A DNA stretch of 64,000 bases from positions 4,287,962 through 4,351,961 of the forward strand of contig NC_067208.1 in assembly GCF_026262505.1 (NCBI RefSeq), given 5' to 3'. The stretch comes from Trichomonas vaginalis G3. Taxonomy: Eukaryota; Parabasalia; Trichomonadida; Trichomonadidae. Both the position numbers and the translations under genes were made by a program. The notes beneath the pieces were generated by a model. The model did no database searches. It was given only the letters and a program-made list of their open reading frames with translations, and was not told where the DNA came from. This document shows positions 29,925 to 39,567 of the stretch, one piece after another (within the stretch, counting starts at the first letter, position 1; each line of letters starts with the position of its first letter).

Positions 29925-32312
29925 ATGAATTCTACTTCAGATCTTGATTTTAGTTCATATGAGCTACAGTTGATTGACTTTGTGAAAAGGCAACGACATG
30001 AAGGTAAAGAATTGATAATCGAGAAAGAAATGACTCAAATTTCGAAGTTCATTGCAATGAATCATAAAGTTTCATATAAATTACAGAAGTCCCAATTATA
30101 CAAACAGTTTCCTTTTATATCAGATATTTCAATTTGCCTTAATAAATTAAAAATTCGAAAAGCAGAGGATCCATTTTTATTAATTTCAAATGATATTGTT
30201 GGAGATCCTCGGTTTAAAAAGTGTATTAATGATGATGACTTCGAATATGGAGGTGTTTCTGTCTTTATTCAAGATAATGTAATAGTTTATTGTTTAACCT
30301 TCGCGAAAATCAATAAAGACATGCTGAAACGGGTTTACACAAAAGTTTTAGATGATATCAAAGAAGAACGAACAGCTAATATTGAGACAATTCTTCAAAT
30401 ATGTAACGATATTCGATTTGAACTTCGTATAAAATCAATAGGAATTCAACAGGAGAACCAGAAATTCCTTGACGATCACGTTCAAGATTTTAAATCAAAC
30501 ATAAATTCAATAAATGAAATACAAGAATATACTCAACAGTTTAATGGGCATTTCGTACATTTTCAGAACTTAGATTTCCAAGACATTAAGTCCACATTTG
30601 AGGTGATGCTTCAAAATCCAGAATTCATCAATTTACTTTTATCAAATGCTCGTGAATCTGGTTTATCGATATATCCACCATCTGACTTATTTATTATTAC
30701 TACATACTATCAAAATGTCAATAAGTCATCAGATAATCTGGATCCGAAACCAGATAATCTAAGTCAGATGAACAGTCCATTGAAAATACCAAAGAAGTCA
30801 CGAATTCCTATCTCTCCTCCTATAGTTATATCTCCTCGTGATACTAAACGAAAGATTCCAGTTCGACCACCATCTGAAGAGACCGCTGCCACAAGTTCTG
30901 TACTTTCGAGGAAGAAACAAATACTAGCAGCCCAAGTGTATGCAGAAATGGATGCAAACCCTCCAATGATGGCTGAATCTCCTGCACTTAATAGGCCAAA
31001 CACCATTGGTTCTGAACTTGCGAGGTTAGTTAGAGAGCAGCGACAAAAGCAGAATGCAGGAAATCCAAATAATTGTCCATTTGGCGATCCTTTCGCTGAC
31101 GATGATGATTTAGTTGTTCCAACATGCGCAAAAGAAGCTTTAGCGCAAAGAAAAATGAGAGAATCAAAAGGAATATACGATAATCCATTTCCTCCTTTCT
31201 TATTAGATGGAAATGACGATGATGACGATTTAGTTATACCAACAGTTGCCAAAGAGTTCCTGAAACAGAAAGGATTGACTATTGAAGAAGTCAGAAAGAG
31301 TCAAATGGTCGCTCCTTTAACAAAACAAGACCAGGAATACGAATTTCCTACTTTAACCGATTCTTCATCAGCCACAGCTTCTCCAATCAAGCTCAATTCG
31401 TCTAAGGAAGATCAGGATAGTGGAGAACTCCTTCTTCCGATCCCCGTAAACTCATCTTTAAGTGATGATTCTGATTCCGTCATGGAAAGTACCCAAAATT
31501 ACTCAGCCGCCAAAAATACGCCAACAAGAAAAAAGCAGAGTGTGTTTGCTTCACTCAATGACTACAATTTCAACGACCAAGCATTTCAACCTTTCCAAAA
31601 AGCCTCTTCTGCTATTTCAAACATCAATATTCCAGCTTCCCCGCAACGGAAAGCCGTTACGAAATATTCGGTACGCGATTCGGATGACGAAGACGAAAAA
31701 GAAAAAGTTCCGAAATTGAACCTAAAATATTCGGTACGCGATTCGGATGACGAAGACGAAAAAGAAAAAGTTCCGAAAATTGAATCGCATCCTCCTATGA
31801 ATCCATTGGAGTTAATAGGTGGCGAAGATACACAAGACGTGGACCACAAGATGATGCTCGATGTTAAACTATATGATGCCAGAGGAAACATCGAAATGAT
31901 CACAAATGGCTGGGAACAAAAGATCGCAGAAGAGAAAGAAGAAGGAAAGATAAGACTCCAGCAGCTCGACGCTAAGTATGAAGTTGAAATGCGCAATTAT
32001 AATGCACAGATAACCATAAAAAAACCAGATGGTTCCGTAATTTATCGACCACCCATTCCAAAGACAGCTGCAGGGCGAAAAGAAGACATCCAGGCTAAAT
32101 ACATAAGAGAAAAGGAGACAATGAAGAGATTTAATGATAGGAAAATCGGTCTAATGATCGAAGCAATGCAAAGAGAACTTGAAAGACCAAAAGCAAAATT
32201 AATTGAAATAGAAAAAGAGTATGAGAAGTATGGATACATCATTCCTCCACCGAGGGAAAAACATGTAACAAGACCTAGAAGAAATACAAGTAGAATTGCT
32301 CCAAGAACATGA
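29925..32312 (+). CDS. acidic low-complexity and coiled-coil protein, 795 aa
   Basis: Intact frame. Residues 1-150 fold as a mixed alpha/beta domain (ELQLIDFVKRQRHEGKELI, NHKVSYKLQKSQLYKQFPFI) that could be a CAP/SCP-like fold, but this is weak. Residues 150-270 are helical. The middle is disordered, Ser/Pro-rich, and carries two related acidic modules (DPFADDDDLVVPTCAKEAL and GNDDDDDLVIPTVAKEFL). It also has a 21-residue in-frame duplication (SVRDSDDEDEKEKVPK). The last 170 residues form a charged coiled coil (EQKIAEEKEEGKIRLQQLDA) and end in a basic tail. This suggests a cytoskeletal or adaptor protein. The function is unknown. A broken copy lies at 59524-61899. Confidence 0.85.
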   Translation: MNSTSDLDFSSYELQLIDFVKRQRHEGKELIIEKEMTQISKFIAMNHKVSYKLQKSQLYKQFPFISDISICLNKLKIRKAEDPFLLISNDIVGDPRFKKCINDDDFEYGGVSVFIQDNVIVYCLTFAKINKDMLKRVYTKVLDDIKEERTANIETILQICNDIRFELRIKSIGIQQENQKFLDDHVQDFKSNINSINEIQEYTQQFNGHFVHFQNLDFQDIKSTFEVMLQNPEFINLLLSNARESGLSIYPPSDLFIITTYYQNVNKSSDNLDPKPDNLSQMNSPLKIPKKSRIPISPPIVISPRDTKRKIPVRPPSEETAATSSVLSRKKQILAAQVYAEMDANPPMMAESPALNRPNTIGSELARLVREQRQKQNAGNPNNCPFGDPFADDDDLVVPTCAKEALAQRKMRESKGIYDNPFPPFLLDGNDDDDDLVIPTVAKEFLKQKGLTIEEVRKSQMVAPLTKQDQEYEFPTLTDSSSATASPIKLNSSKEDQDSGELLLPIPVNSSLSDDSDSVMESTQNYSAAKNTPTRKKQSVFASLNDYNFNDQAFQPFQKASSAISNINIPASPQRKAVTKYSVRDSDDEDEKEKVPKLNLKYSVRDSDDEDEKEKVPKIESHPPMNPLELIGGEDTQDVDHKMMLDVKLYDARGNIEMITNGWEQKIAEEKEEGKIRLQQLDAKYEVEMRNYNAQITIKKPDGSVIYRPPIPKTAAGRKEDIQAKYIREKETMKRFNDRKIGLMIEAMQRELERPKAKLIEIEKEYEKYGYIIPPPREKHVTRPRRNTSRIAPRT
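31662..31787 (+). repeat. 63-bp in-frame tandem duplication
   Basis: The stretch starting AAATATTCGGTACGCGATTC at 31662 recurs at 31725 nearly unchanged, adding 21 residues without a frame shift. It is kept in the second copy of the region (about 61250-61370). Confidence 0.9.
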
Positions 32313-32793
32313 TTTTTTATGTTCCAATTATCTATATTAGTAATTTTTTTTATGTTTTATTTTGTTTGTTTGTAAATATAAGGTATTTAATATACATATA
32401 TATTCTTTACGAGTGATATGTAGTTTTTTTTTCTTCCGTAATTCTATTCAATTTTCAAAATGAATTGAGAACTTTACAAATTGTAAAGAGAGTAGTCAAG
32501 TAAAAATTCTCCATAAGACAGTACAATACTTTTTTGTCCCCTGTTCAAAATAGCATCTATACTGTGAAATAAATAATATTACAAGCTAATTTTCTGATTT
32601 TTCATGGAAAATTTCGTAAATGAAAAATTCATAAGGTGAACTAAAGTTTCAGAAAAGGATTGACTCGGGGTTATGATTTTTGTGTGAAATATAATAATTA
32701 AATATATAAAAAAGAAATTAAAAAAAGAATAAACAAATGAAAGAAATTTGTGGATAAATCTTTTTATTGTATGGATGTCATATCATGACGAAT
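32313..32793. other. intergenic region between convergent genes
   Basis: AT-rich 3' flanks of two convergent genes. No further feature is seen. Confidence 0.5.
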
Positions 32794-34068
32794 TTATTTC
32801 TTGTCAAATTGAGAGTTAGCGTCCTTAACAAGATCAGCGATATCAGCTGGTAATTCTGCGATTTGTGTTTGATATATTTTTTCAATCTCCTTGATTCTGA
32901 TCATGTCGCTTGCATCGCAGATGTTGATAGCGATACCCTTTCTACCATATCTGCCAGAACGACCAATACGATGGAGATAATTCTCAGCTGTATTTGGCAA
33001 TTCGAAGTTAATGACCAATGTAATCTGCTGGACATCAATACCACGAGCCAAAAGGTCAGTTGAGACTAAAGCGCGTGTATTGCCTGTTCTAAATTGATGC
33101 ATAATTCTATCACGTTCTGCTTGTTCCATACCACCATGGATAGCAGAAATATTGAATTCGTTGGCTTCAAAGCTCTTCTGAAGGTATTCTACAGTCTCCT
33201 TAGAGTTTGCAAAAATGACAGCCTTTTGGATAGAAAGGGAGCCGTAAATATCGAGGAGTGTTGGAAACTTGTTAACACTGGTTTCAACATTTACGTAGAA
33301 CTGCTTAATACCTTCAAGTGTAAGCATTTCGGCCTTGACGAGAATTTTAACTGGATCATTCATGAATTGGTCTATGATGCTGAGGATTTCTTTTGGAAAT
33401 GTGGCGGAGAATAAAAGGAATTGAATGTCCTTATTAAGATATTCGAAAATTTCTTTGATTTGGGAGATGAAGCCCTCGCCAAGCATTTCATCAGCTTCAT
33501 CAATGCAAGCAATCTGAATATTCTCGCAGCGAAGATAACCTTTGGAAATAAGATCAAGTGCACGTCCTGGTGTGGAAACTGCAATATGTGGGCATTCCTG
33601 GGCTTTAGCCTGATCATCAGCAACTGAGTTACCACCCTTGAAAAGCTCAACCTTGAGGTCAGCCATCTTAGAGCCTATTTCAACAAAGAAATAGTAAATC
33701 TGTGTGGCAAGTTCTCTTGTTGGTGCAAGAACAAGGGCTTGTGTTGTAGGTTGCGTAGTATCTATTCTATTTAAAATGCCAATTGCAAAGGCACCTGTCT
33801 TACCTGTACCAGATTGAGCCTGGGCAATGACGCAGCGATTCATCAAGATAGGTTTGATGGAAAGTGATTGGATATCAGATGGACCTCTGAAGCCATAGTT
33901 GTAAATACCTCTTAATAATAATGGCTTCAACTCCATTTGATCAAAATCATCGATGCGCTCATTCCAGTTTGCTTCGAAGGTTTCGGATTCGCCTTGAGGG
34001 GCATTCCTTCCCTGATATGAAGAACGATATTGTCTACCTCTACCTCTACCTCCACGGCCGCGGTTCAT
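32794..34068 (-). CDS. eIF4A: eIF4A-like DEAD-box RNA helicase, 424 aa
   Basis: A short RGG-rich start (MNRGRGGRGRGRQYRSSYQG) precedes a complete DEAD-box core: Q motif near GFRGPSDIQ, AQSGTGKT (84-91), PTRELA, STPGR, DEAD, SAT, then ARGID and HRIGRSGR in the second RecA lobe. Close overall similarity and compact size match eIF4A, the helicase that unwinds mRNA leaders for ribosome loading. The related eIF4A3 or FAL1 are alternatives, and the N-terminal RGG stretch is unusual for eIF4A. The leader holds GACACTTTTTTCG just before the ATG, a degenerate initiator. A copy with frame breaks lies at 62380-63648. Confidence 0.93.
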   Translation of the reverse strand: MNRGRGGRGRGRQYRSSYQGRNAPQGESETFEANWNERIDDFDQMELKPLLLRGIYNYGFRGPSDIQSLSIKPILMNRCVIAQAQSGTGKTGAFAIGILNRIDTTQPTTQALVLAPTRELATQIYYFFVEIGSKMADLKVELFKGGNSVADDQAKAQECPHIAVSTPGRALDLISKGYLRCENIQIACIDEADEMLGEGFISQIKEIFEYLNKDIQFLLFSATFPKEILSIIDQFMNDPVKILVKAEMLTLEGIKQFYVNVETSVNKFPTLLDIYGSLSIQKAVIFANSKETVEYLQKSFEANEFNISAIHGGMEQAERDRIMHQFRTGNTRALVSTDLLARGIDVQQITLVINFELPNTAENYLHRIGRSGRYGRKGIAINICDASDMIRIKEIEKIYQTQIAELPADIADLVKDANSQFDKK

Positions 34069-35055
34069 CGAAAAAAGTGTCAGATTTCAATACTTTATTT
34101 TCTCAAATCTCTTTCAAAAAACCAAACGGTCATCAACAAAATATGTATAATCGGTCGAAGTGATTAACATGAAATCTGTATCTAAACTTAAAAGGTAACA
34201 TTATATCTGGCTAATTAAAGTCAATTTTTTAGCTCGTAAGACTCCCATTTTCACTAAGAAGATTGGCCCCTCCTTGAAATAGATTTTTGTAAAACTCGAG
34301 CTCCAACACATATCGCACATGCCCGATTTTAAAATACTTTCATTTTTGGAATCTTATTGTAAAATATTAAATTTTGCAAGGGGTAAGTATGAACAATATG
34401 TATTCCTTGGGATAAAAGAGGAGTGACACTATTCATTGATGTCCATAAGTCAATTCATTTTACAAATGTTATGCCGAATATCGATTTTCATACATAAATA
34501 GGAGAAAGTATTACTTGTTTCCTTGACTTATGCTATTGCATTCACCTATTAAATACTCATGAGCTATAATAACCATGCATCTATTGATTCAATCATATTC
34601 AATTTTATTATCTTCATTTTAAAGCTTTATTTTAATAACTTACATTTAAATGGTCAACAGCTTGTCATTCTACTAAAGGCTTTGCTGAAATGTTGACCTT
34701 GTAATCATTTCAAATTTGAAAAGCAAATTTTGAAAAGCTTCTGACGGAAGTTTTTATCTATGCATTATTAGCTTTAATATCTGATACTTTTTACGGTATT
34801 TTTCAATTTTTATTCAATAAAAATGCTATAATATTTATAAAGATACGCTATATTATACTAATTTCAATTTAGACTTGCATTTTTTTGAGTATCTTACTAT
34901 CAAAAGTTCCACTTTTTTGCTGACCATAAATTGAAAAGAAATTCATTTTAACATTTTTCAGTTATTTGATTTCTTTTTTATTAGCGATTGTTTTCTGTGT
35001 TTTATTTCTTATCTCAAAATAAATCGGTTTAATTCAATTTGTTTTCATCAATTGC
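34069..35055. other. long intergenic region before the Myb gene
   Basis: Nearly 1 kb of AT-rich DNA between two divergently oriented genes. I see no gene, RNA gene or strong repeat. The second copy of the region reaches to the position equivalent to 34421, where the window ends. Confidence 0.5.
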
Positions 35056-35841
35056 ATGCTGGGTTTTCCTTTCCTTGATATCGCCCAATCCATTATTTAT
35101 GAGAATAACAGAACAGTCACAAAAGAAATGCTGGACACTACTGCCGAAATGGTTATGAAGCTTGTAAATAAGGAAATAAAATTCGAAGAAATTAAAGCAC
35201 CTAGTATTCCAATCAGATGCTTTATGGATGCGTGCAAGAAGGTCTCAGATGTCCTTAATACCGAGAATGAGCCAATTCCTCCTCAGATTGGAGATGAAGT
35301 ACCTCATTACGGCGAGAGGAAGAAGACTCACCAATGGACAAAAAACGAGGACAACCGCTTACTAATGGGTGTCTACAAGTTTGGCCTCTCAAATTGGGCA
35401 GCTGTCTCTGAATACGTTGGGTCGGGAAGAACAAAGTGTCAGTGCAACCAAAGATGGGTCAGAGCACTTGATCCAAAAATATCTAAAGCTGATTGGACTG
35501 AAGAGGAAGAAGAAAAATTACTCCAATCCATAAAACAATTTGGAAATCACGCATGGACAAAAATCAGTTCTGCTCTGGGCAACAGGACAGACTTTCAATG
35601 CAGATATCGATATATTCAGATGAAGCGCGCTGAAGAAGAGAAAGAAAAAGAACTGAAAAACGAAAAGCCGCTATACCCGATCCCACAGATTAATAGTATT
35701 CCAAATCAGCAATCTCAGACGATATTCTTAGATAAATTTGATATCGACTTAGTACTAGAAAAGGATAATGATCCTCTCCATTTCGCTCAAGAGTCTTCGT
35801 GCATTGATCCAGAGACCTTGTATGATACTACTGTTTGGTAA
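35056..35841 (+). CDS. R2R3-type Myb DNA-binding protein, 261 aa
   Basis: Two Myb repeats occupy about residues 90-195: HQWTKNEDNRLLMGVYKFGL...NWAAVSEYV...QCNQRWVRAL, then ADWTEEEEEKLLQSIKQFG...AWTKISSAL...QCRYRYIQ. The spaced tryptophans and helix-turn-helix pattern are clear. The third aromatic of the recognition helix is W in the first repeat and Y in the second. The N-terminal 90 residues are helical and the C-terminal 60 acidic. Myb proteins are the main transcription factors in trichomonads, binding near promoters in the nucleus. SNAPc-like Myb proteins are an alternative. No second copy of this gene lies in the window. Confidence 0.9.
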   Translation: MLGFPFLDIAQSIIYENNRTVTKEMLDTTAEMVMKLVNKEIKFEEIKAPSIPIRCFMDACKKVSDVLNTENEPIPPQIGDEVPHYGERKKTHQWTKNEDNRLLMGVYKFGLSNWAAVSEYVGSGRTKCQCNQRWVRALDPKISKADWTEEEEEKLLQSIKQFGNHAWTKISSALGNRTDFQCRYRYIQMKRAEEEKEKELKNEKPLYPIPQINSIPNQQSQTIFLDKFDIDLVLEKDNDPLHFAQESSCIDPETLYDTTVW

Positions 35842-36631
35842 TTTCATGATTGTAAATTGATAATGTTTTATTTTTGAAAATAATACAATCTAATTTTTTG
35901 ATAATTTTTACTATTTCTCTTATGGATTGATAAGTGAAATATATGACATTTAATTGATTTACCTTGTAACTCTCAAAAACTGGTTTAATTATTGTTGCCT
36001 ATCGTAAGTGAATCATGCAATCAGATTAATCAGAATTATATTTGTTTTCATCATATACATCAAATGAGCAATAAAAACCCTATTTTCATAAAACAATTGT
36101 TTAGATTTCTAACTCCAACCACTGCGATTTCAAACAATCTTTTAAAAATCGATTTAGGCAAAACTCAGCAAGAATATAATAAATTGTTACGACCGTAAAA
36201 ATGAAGGTGAATAATTTTACAGCAAACGATACGAATTATTGTTTCCCTATGAATCTATTTATGCAGATGCAAACAAATCATCTTCCACAGATAGAGAGTA
36301 GAACCAAATTATCAGGATGCTCATATTAAAAAGAATTCATTCGCATTTGTTAACGTTGGAACGAAGTTTCTGATGATTTCGACTAACAAAAGAGAATCAA
36401 AGCGAATTGTCGGGATTCATCATGTATATACATATTCTTATTTTCGAATGATTATGATTCACTGTTTATTGAACAGTAATCATCACATTGACTAAAGCAG
36501 ATGCTGTTTGATGTTCTCAAACAATAAAATGTTTGTGTGAAGCCATTCTTTGATACGAAAGAAATTAATTTGTCTATTTATAACAAATAAGTTAAGTGGT
36601 GCATCTCGAATAACAATAAATTAAAAATTCA
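35842..36631. other. intergenic region left of the virus-like island
   Basis: AT-rich, with several short frames but nothing recognisable. It may hold the left boundary of the island, but I find no inverted partner for the right-side hairpins. Confidence 0.4.
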
Positions 36632-37693
36632 ATGCAATTTCAGCCAGTTTTCACTATTTTTATGAATGATACAAATAGTATTTCGCCAAGAGACATTAAA
36701 CATCCCATAACAACAACGAAAAAGAAAAAGATTAAACATCAAAGATCCATATTTCAGAGTATTTCATCAAAATATGACTCAATTTTTAAATCTTTTTTAT
36801 CAAAAATCAGTTTTAGCGACAATTTTCATAATAAATTACACATCCTCGAATTATATACAGATACAGACAATATCACAGATAATACTGAACCATCAGAAAC
36901 TAAACCATTAGATGAACTTTTTACTAATGTCGGTCAAAAGTTTGAGACAGAGACCGTAAAGCATGAAGGCTATCGTTTTGACTACCCATTAAGATGGTTA
37001 AGAGACCCATCTGTCACAAAAGCTATTGGCTTTCGTAGAATGAAGTTCATTTCAGAAGCCATACATGGTTTCCCATTTACGGTCGGTTTTTGAAGTTCGA
37101 TACTATAACAAAGAAAAACGTATGTTGAGAAATTTGAAACAGGAAAACTTTTACAAGTTAGTTTGCTTGTAAATTAGAAACAACTCTTCAAGCTTTTCAA
37201 GAAAAAATAAACGATATCTATATCGAATATGCAAAACAGTATAACATTGACGAAGGAATACCATCTCGATATTATTTATGACAGGAAAAATGCAACTGTT
37301 AAAATCAATAGAATAGAAGACCTTGGAGAAAACGTTTATATTTCTACAAAATATAACAACTTGGCATGGTATAGATTTATGAGGATGTTAAATCAGCCTG
37401 CAGCATATCCAGTACACCCAGACTTTTATGAAGTCGAAAACCCTAATGGAACATATGAAAATGTTTTCGACCAAGATGCTATTATTGTTCATGCTTCATT
37501 TTCTGGCGCCAAAAACTCTTTTTTATGCTTGGCAAATGACTTTTACGAAAAACCTACAAAGTTATACGAACCACCAAGTGGAAGTATTTCAGACTTTCAA
37601 GTATGGTTTACTACAGATGGAAGAAAAGATTTACTACCAGATGGAAAGAAAAGAAATAATTCCATTATACCATGCGTTTTACTTAGAACTTAG
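36632..37693 (+). pseudogene. virus-like protein, possibly a minor capsid protein, frame-broken
   Basis: Open frames at 36632-37093 and 37229-37693 are joined by readable sequence in the other frames across 37090-37240 (NKEKRMLRNLKQENFYKL, then TTLQAFQEKINDIYIEYAKQ). One protein of roughly 350 residues is therefore indicated, with several single-base breaks. The second half is beta-rich and ends in ISDFQVWFTTDGRKDLLPDG and a CVLLRT end, a style that recalls jelly-roll minor capsid (penton-like) proteins of Maverick/Polinton elements. That is only an impression; I cannot confirm it. It converges with three minus-strand genes of the island. The breaks may be sequencing errors. Confidence 0.4.
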
Positions 37694-37733
37694 TTTCATA
37701 TACAACTACTATCGAACGGTAAAATATAATTTT

Positions 37734-37972
37734 TTAATACGGTTGAGGTGTTGGATTTGGTTGCCAACTAGACTGTGGTGCAGGTTCAGGCTGTTGTATA
37801 ACAGGAGCTTGCTCTTCTGGTTCAGGGTCTTTAGGTATAATACCAACGAACTGACCTACTCTTTTACCAATATTTTTGACTCCGTTCCAATTCCTCTTCC
37901 TACGGTTTTTTTCCATTCCATATACCTCTTCCAATTTTCGAAAGAAGTTTCCAATACTACTGAGAAACCCAT
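37734..37972 (-). pseudogene. small Pro/Gln-rich island protein, about 79 aa
   Basis: Starting from an ATG at 37972 the sequence soon loses frame. The coherent frame (MEKNRRKRNWNGVKNIGKRV, later QQPEPAPQSSWQPNPTPQPY) runs to a stop at 37734. One base appears to be missing within the first codons. The start encodes Met-Gly followed by an amphipathic helix, then a basic stretch and a Pro/Gln tail. Such small amphipathic proteins occur among virion proteins of Maverick-like elements, but no family is recognised. It begins 4 nt after the end of the preceding gene. Confidence 0.35.
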
Positions 37973-37976
37973 TTTA

Positions 37977-38351
37977 CTATATGTAAAAATCTAATGTCCG
38001 CCTAGTCTTTCGTTTCCTGTTGAGTTCCATAGCATTCTTTAACTGGAGCTCATACATTCTGTTTCTCCTCTGGTAGAAAACATATTCTGGGTCACTCCTG
38101 TGTTCGCGTCATCTGCAATAAGTTGTTTATATCCCACTTCAGGGTTTGTATAAAACTCTTTCCATTCTCATATTTGCATACCATGGTGGCAAACCTAACG
38201 CAGCGTCATTTGACATGGCAGTTTGCATTTGTACATCTGTTGGCACTTGACCATAGTTTGCCATTGAAGTTTGTATTCTAACTTCATTTGGAATATTCTC
38301 TGGGTTTGTTTGTCCAGGTTGCTGTGCATTCGCTAAGTTCTGTGCGTCCAT
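37977..38351 (-). pseudogene. small island protein, about 120 aa, frame-broken
   Basis: The ATG at 38351 gives MDAQNLANAQQPGQTNPENI, with a repeated unit (VRIQTSMANYGQVPTDV, then VQMQTAMSNDAA). After about 70 residues the frame shifts. Coherent sequence continues (FYTNPEVGYKQLIADDA, then YVFYQRRNRMYELQLKNAM) to a basic end and stop near 37977. No known family is evident. Its place, tightly between the methyltransferase and the next small gene, suggests one transcription unit of an element. Confidence 0.35.
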
Positions 38352-38374
38352 TTAATATTAGATAAAAATATCTC

Positions 38375-39304
38375 TTACGAGTACATATACTGGACATTTG
38401 CAGGCATTGGTTCATCTTCATATTCTCTGTACTTTTCTGCCACGTCAAAGAAAATAAATGACACAATGGAAAAAACCTAAAACAAGTGTCCGATTTCAAA
38501 CCACATTTACTTACTAATAAAATTCCTTTGTTATGACACTTTCTCCAGTTTATAGGACCTCTCTCATATTCTATCTTGTCATATATAAACTCATAGTCAT
38601 GTATGTCCTCTAACCATCTCATAACGGTTTCCAAACCACTTTTATCGGATGTAAAGTAAAAGCATGGATGGTTATGTAAAACGTCTAAAGTTTCTAAAGA
38701 GTCTCTCAAAGTCCAGTCTACTTGGTATTGAAAATCCCATGTGTTATAGAACGGCGGGTCCACTATAGAAAAACATTTTCCTTGTCTTTATATTTTTCAT
38801 ACAAATCTGTCCAATGACATCTCACAAACTCTATACCCTCAATATATTTTTCTATGTCCTCTTTGAAAACATTTGTATAGTTAAGATATAAAACTTTTGA
38901 CATAAGTGTTTCAATGTCATGAACTCTTATAGAACCACTATATAATAGTCTAGCAGATATACTATCCCAGTCTATATATTCTGCTTTTTTCAAAACCTCT
39001 CTCACAATATTTTTCTTATCTAATGGTATACGTTCCATCTTACCTATCTGAATCTTTTCTTTTAACTCTTCAATATATTGTTTGTGTCTGGATATGTTTG
39101 AGACGGTCCATATAGTTGTCGAATCATTGCTATAATCTTTGAGTCTGGGAATATTATATGGCACAAATGGGATATATAGAAACTTCCACCGAACAAATCT
39201 ACAAATGTTAGACCATTCGGTAGTTTCTTAAGTTTCCTCAATATAATATCTTTACATCTACTCTTATTTCCAAAGAACGGTAACGGTGGTTTTGTAAAAT
39301 TCAT
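38375..39304 (-). pseudogene. D12-class DNA adenine-N6 methyltransferase, frame-broken
   Basis: ATG 39304 starts MNFTKPPLPFFGNKSRCKDI, with the FxGxK motif of D12 (Dam-like) methyltransferases that binds S-adenosylmethionine. FVDLFGGSFYISHL (motif I-like) follows. In other frames come NISRHKQYIEELKEKIQIGK and, at 38763, the catalytic motif DPPFYNT. The coherent end (EYEDEPMPANVQYMYS) stops at 38375. At least three single-base breaks lie between. It would methylate adenine in DNA. Trichomonad DNA carries N6-methyladenine, and such genes also occur on viruses and Maverick-like elements. Three Inr-like motifs stand upstream. The breaks may be sequencing errors, so the gene may be intact in the cell. 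Confidence 0.65.
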
Positions 39305-39333
39305 TTTATATATAATAAAAATGTTTTTCCCCG

Positions 39334-39388
39334 AAAAGTGACAGAAAAGTGACAAAACATGAAAACATATATAATTTGTGAAAAGTGA
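39334..39388 (-). promoter_or_regulatory. triple Inr-like TCACTTTT cluster
   Basis: On the minus strand TCACTTTT occurs three times (39334-39341, 39345-39352, 39381-39388) ahead of the methyltransferase ATG at 39304. The nearest copy gives a leader of about 35 nt. Repeated initiators suggest a strong or multi-start promoter. Confidence 0.55.
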
Positions 39389-39446
39389 CACATAAATATG
39401 TTTTCGCCCAGAAACTAACAATTCTTGAAAAATTTTACTATTTTAT

Positions 39447-39567
39447 GGGCTAGAGGGCGAAGGCCTGGAAGCCTCCAAATATAAACTTCATTTATTACTA
39501 AAACATCTTCAGGGCTAGAAGGCGACAAGTGCCTGGAAGCCCCATCTACCTTTTTTTTTTTTTTTTT
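39447..39567. repeat. two related GC-rich hairpins followed by 17 T
   Basis: GGGCTAGAGGGCGAAGGCCT at 39447 and GGGCTAGAAGGCGACAAGTG at 39512 start two related sequences. Each can pair GGGCT...GGC with GCC...AGCC. A run of 17 T follows at 39551-39567. GC-rich hairpins next to a T run could mark an element end, a terminator or, on the minus strand, a poly(A)-tailed insertion. Confidence 0.6.

Noticed and set aside
30764-31252. A 162-codon Ser-rich minus-strand frame
   Set aside because: It is the complement of the Asp/Ser-rich part of the 795-residue gene.
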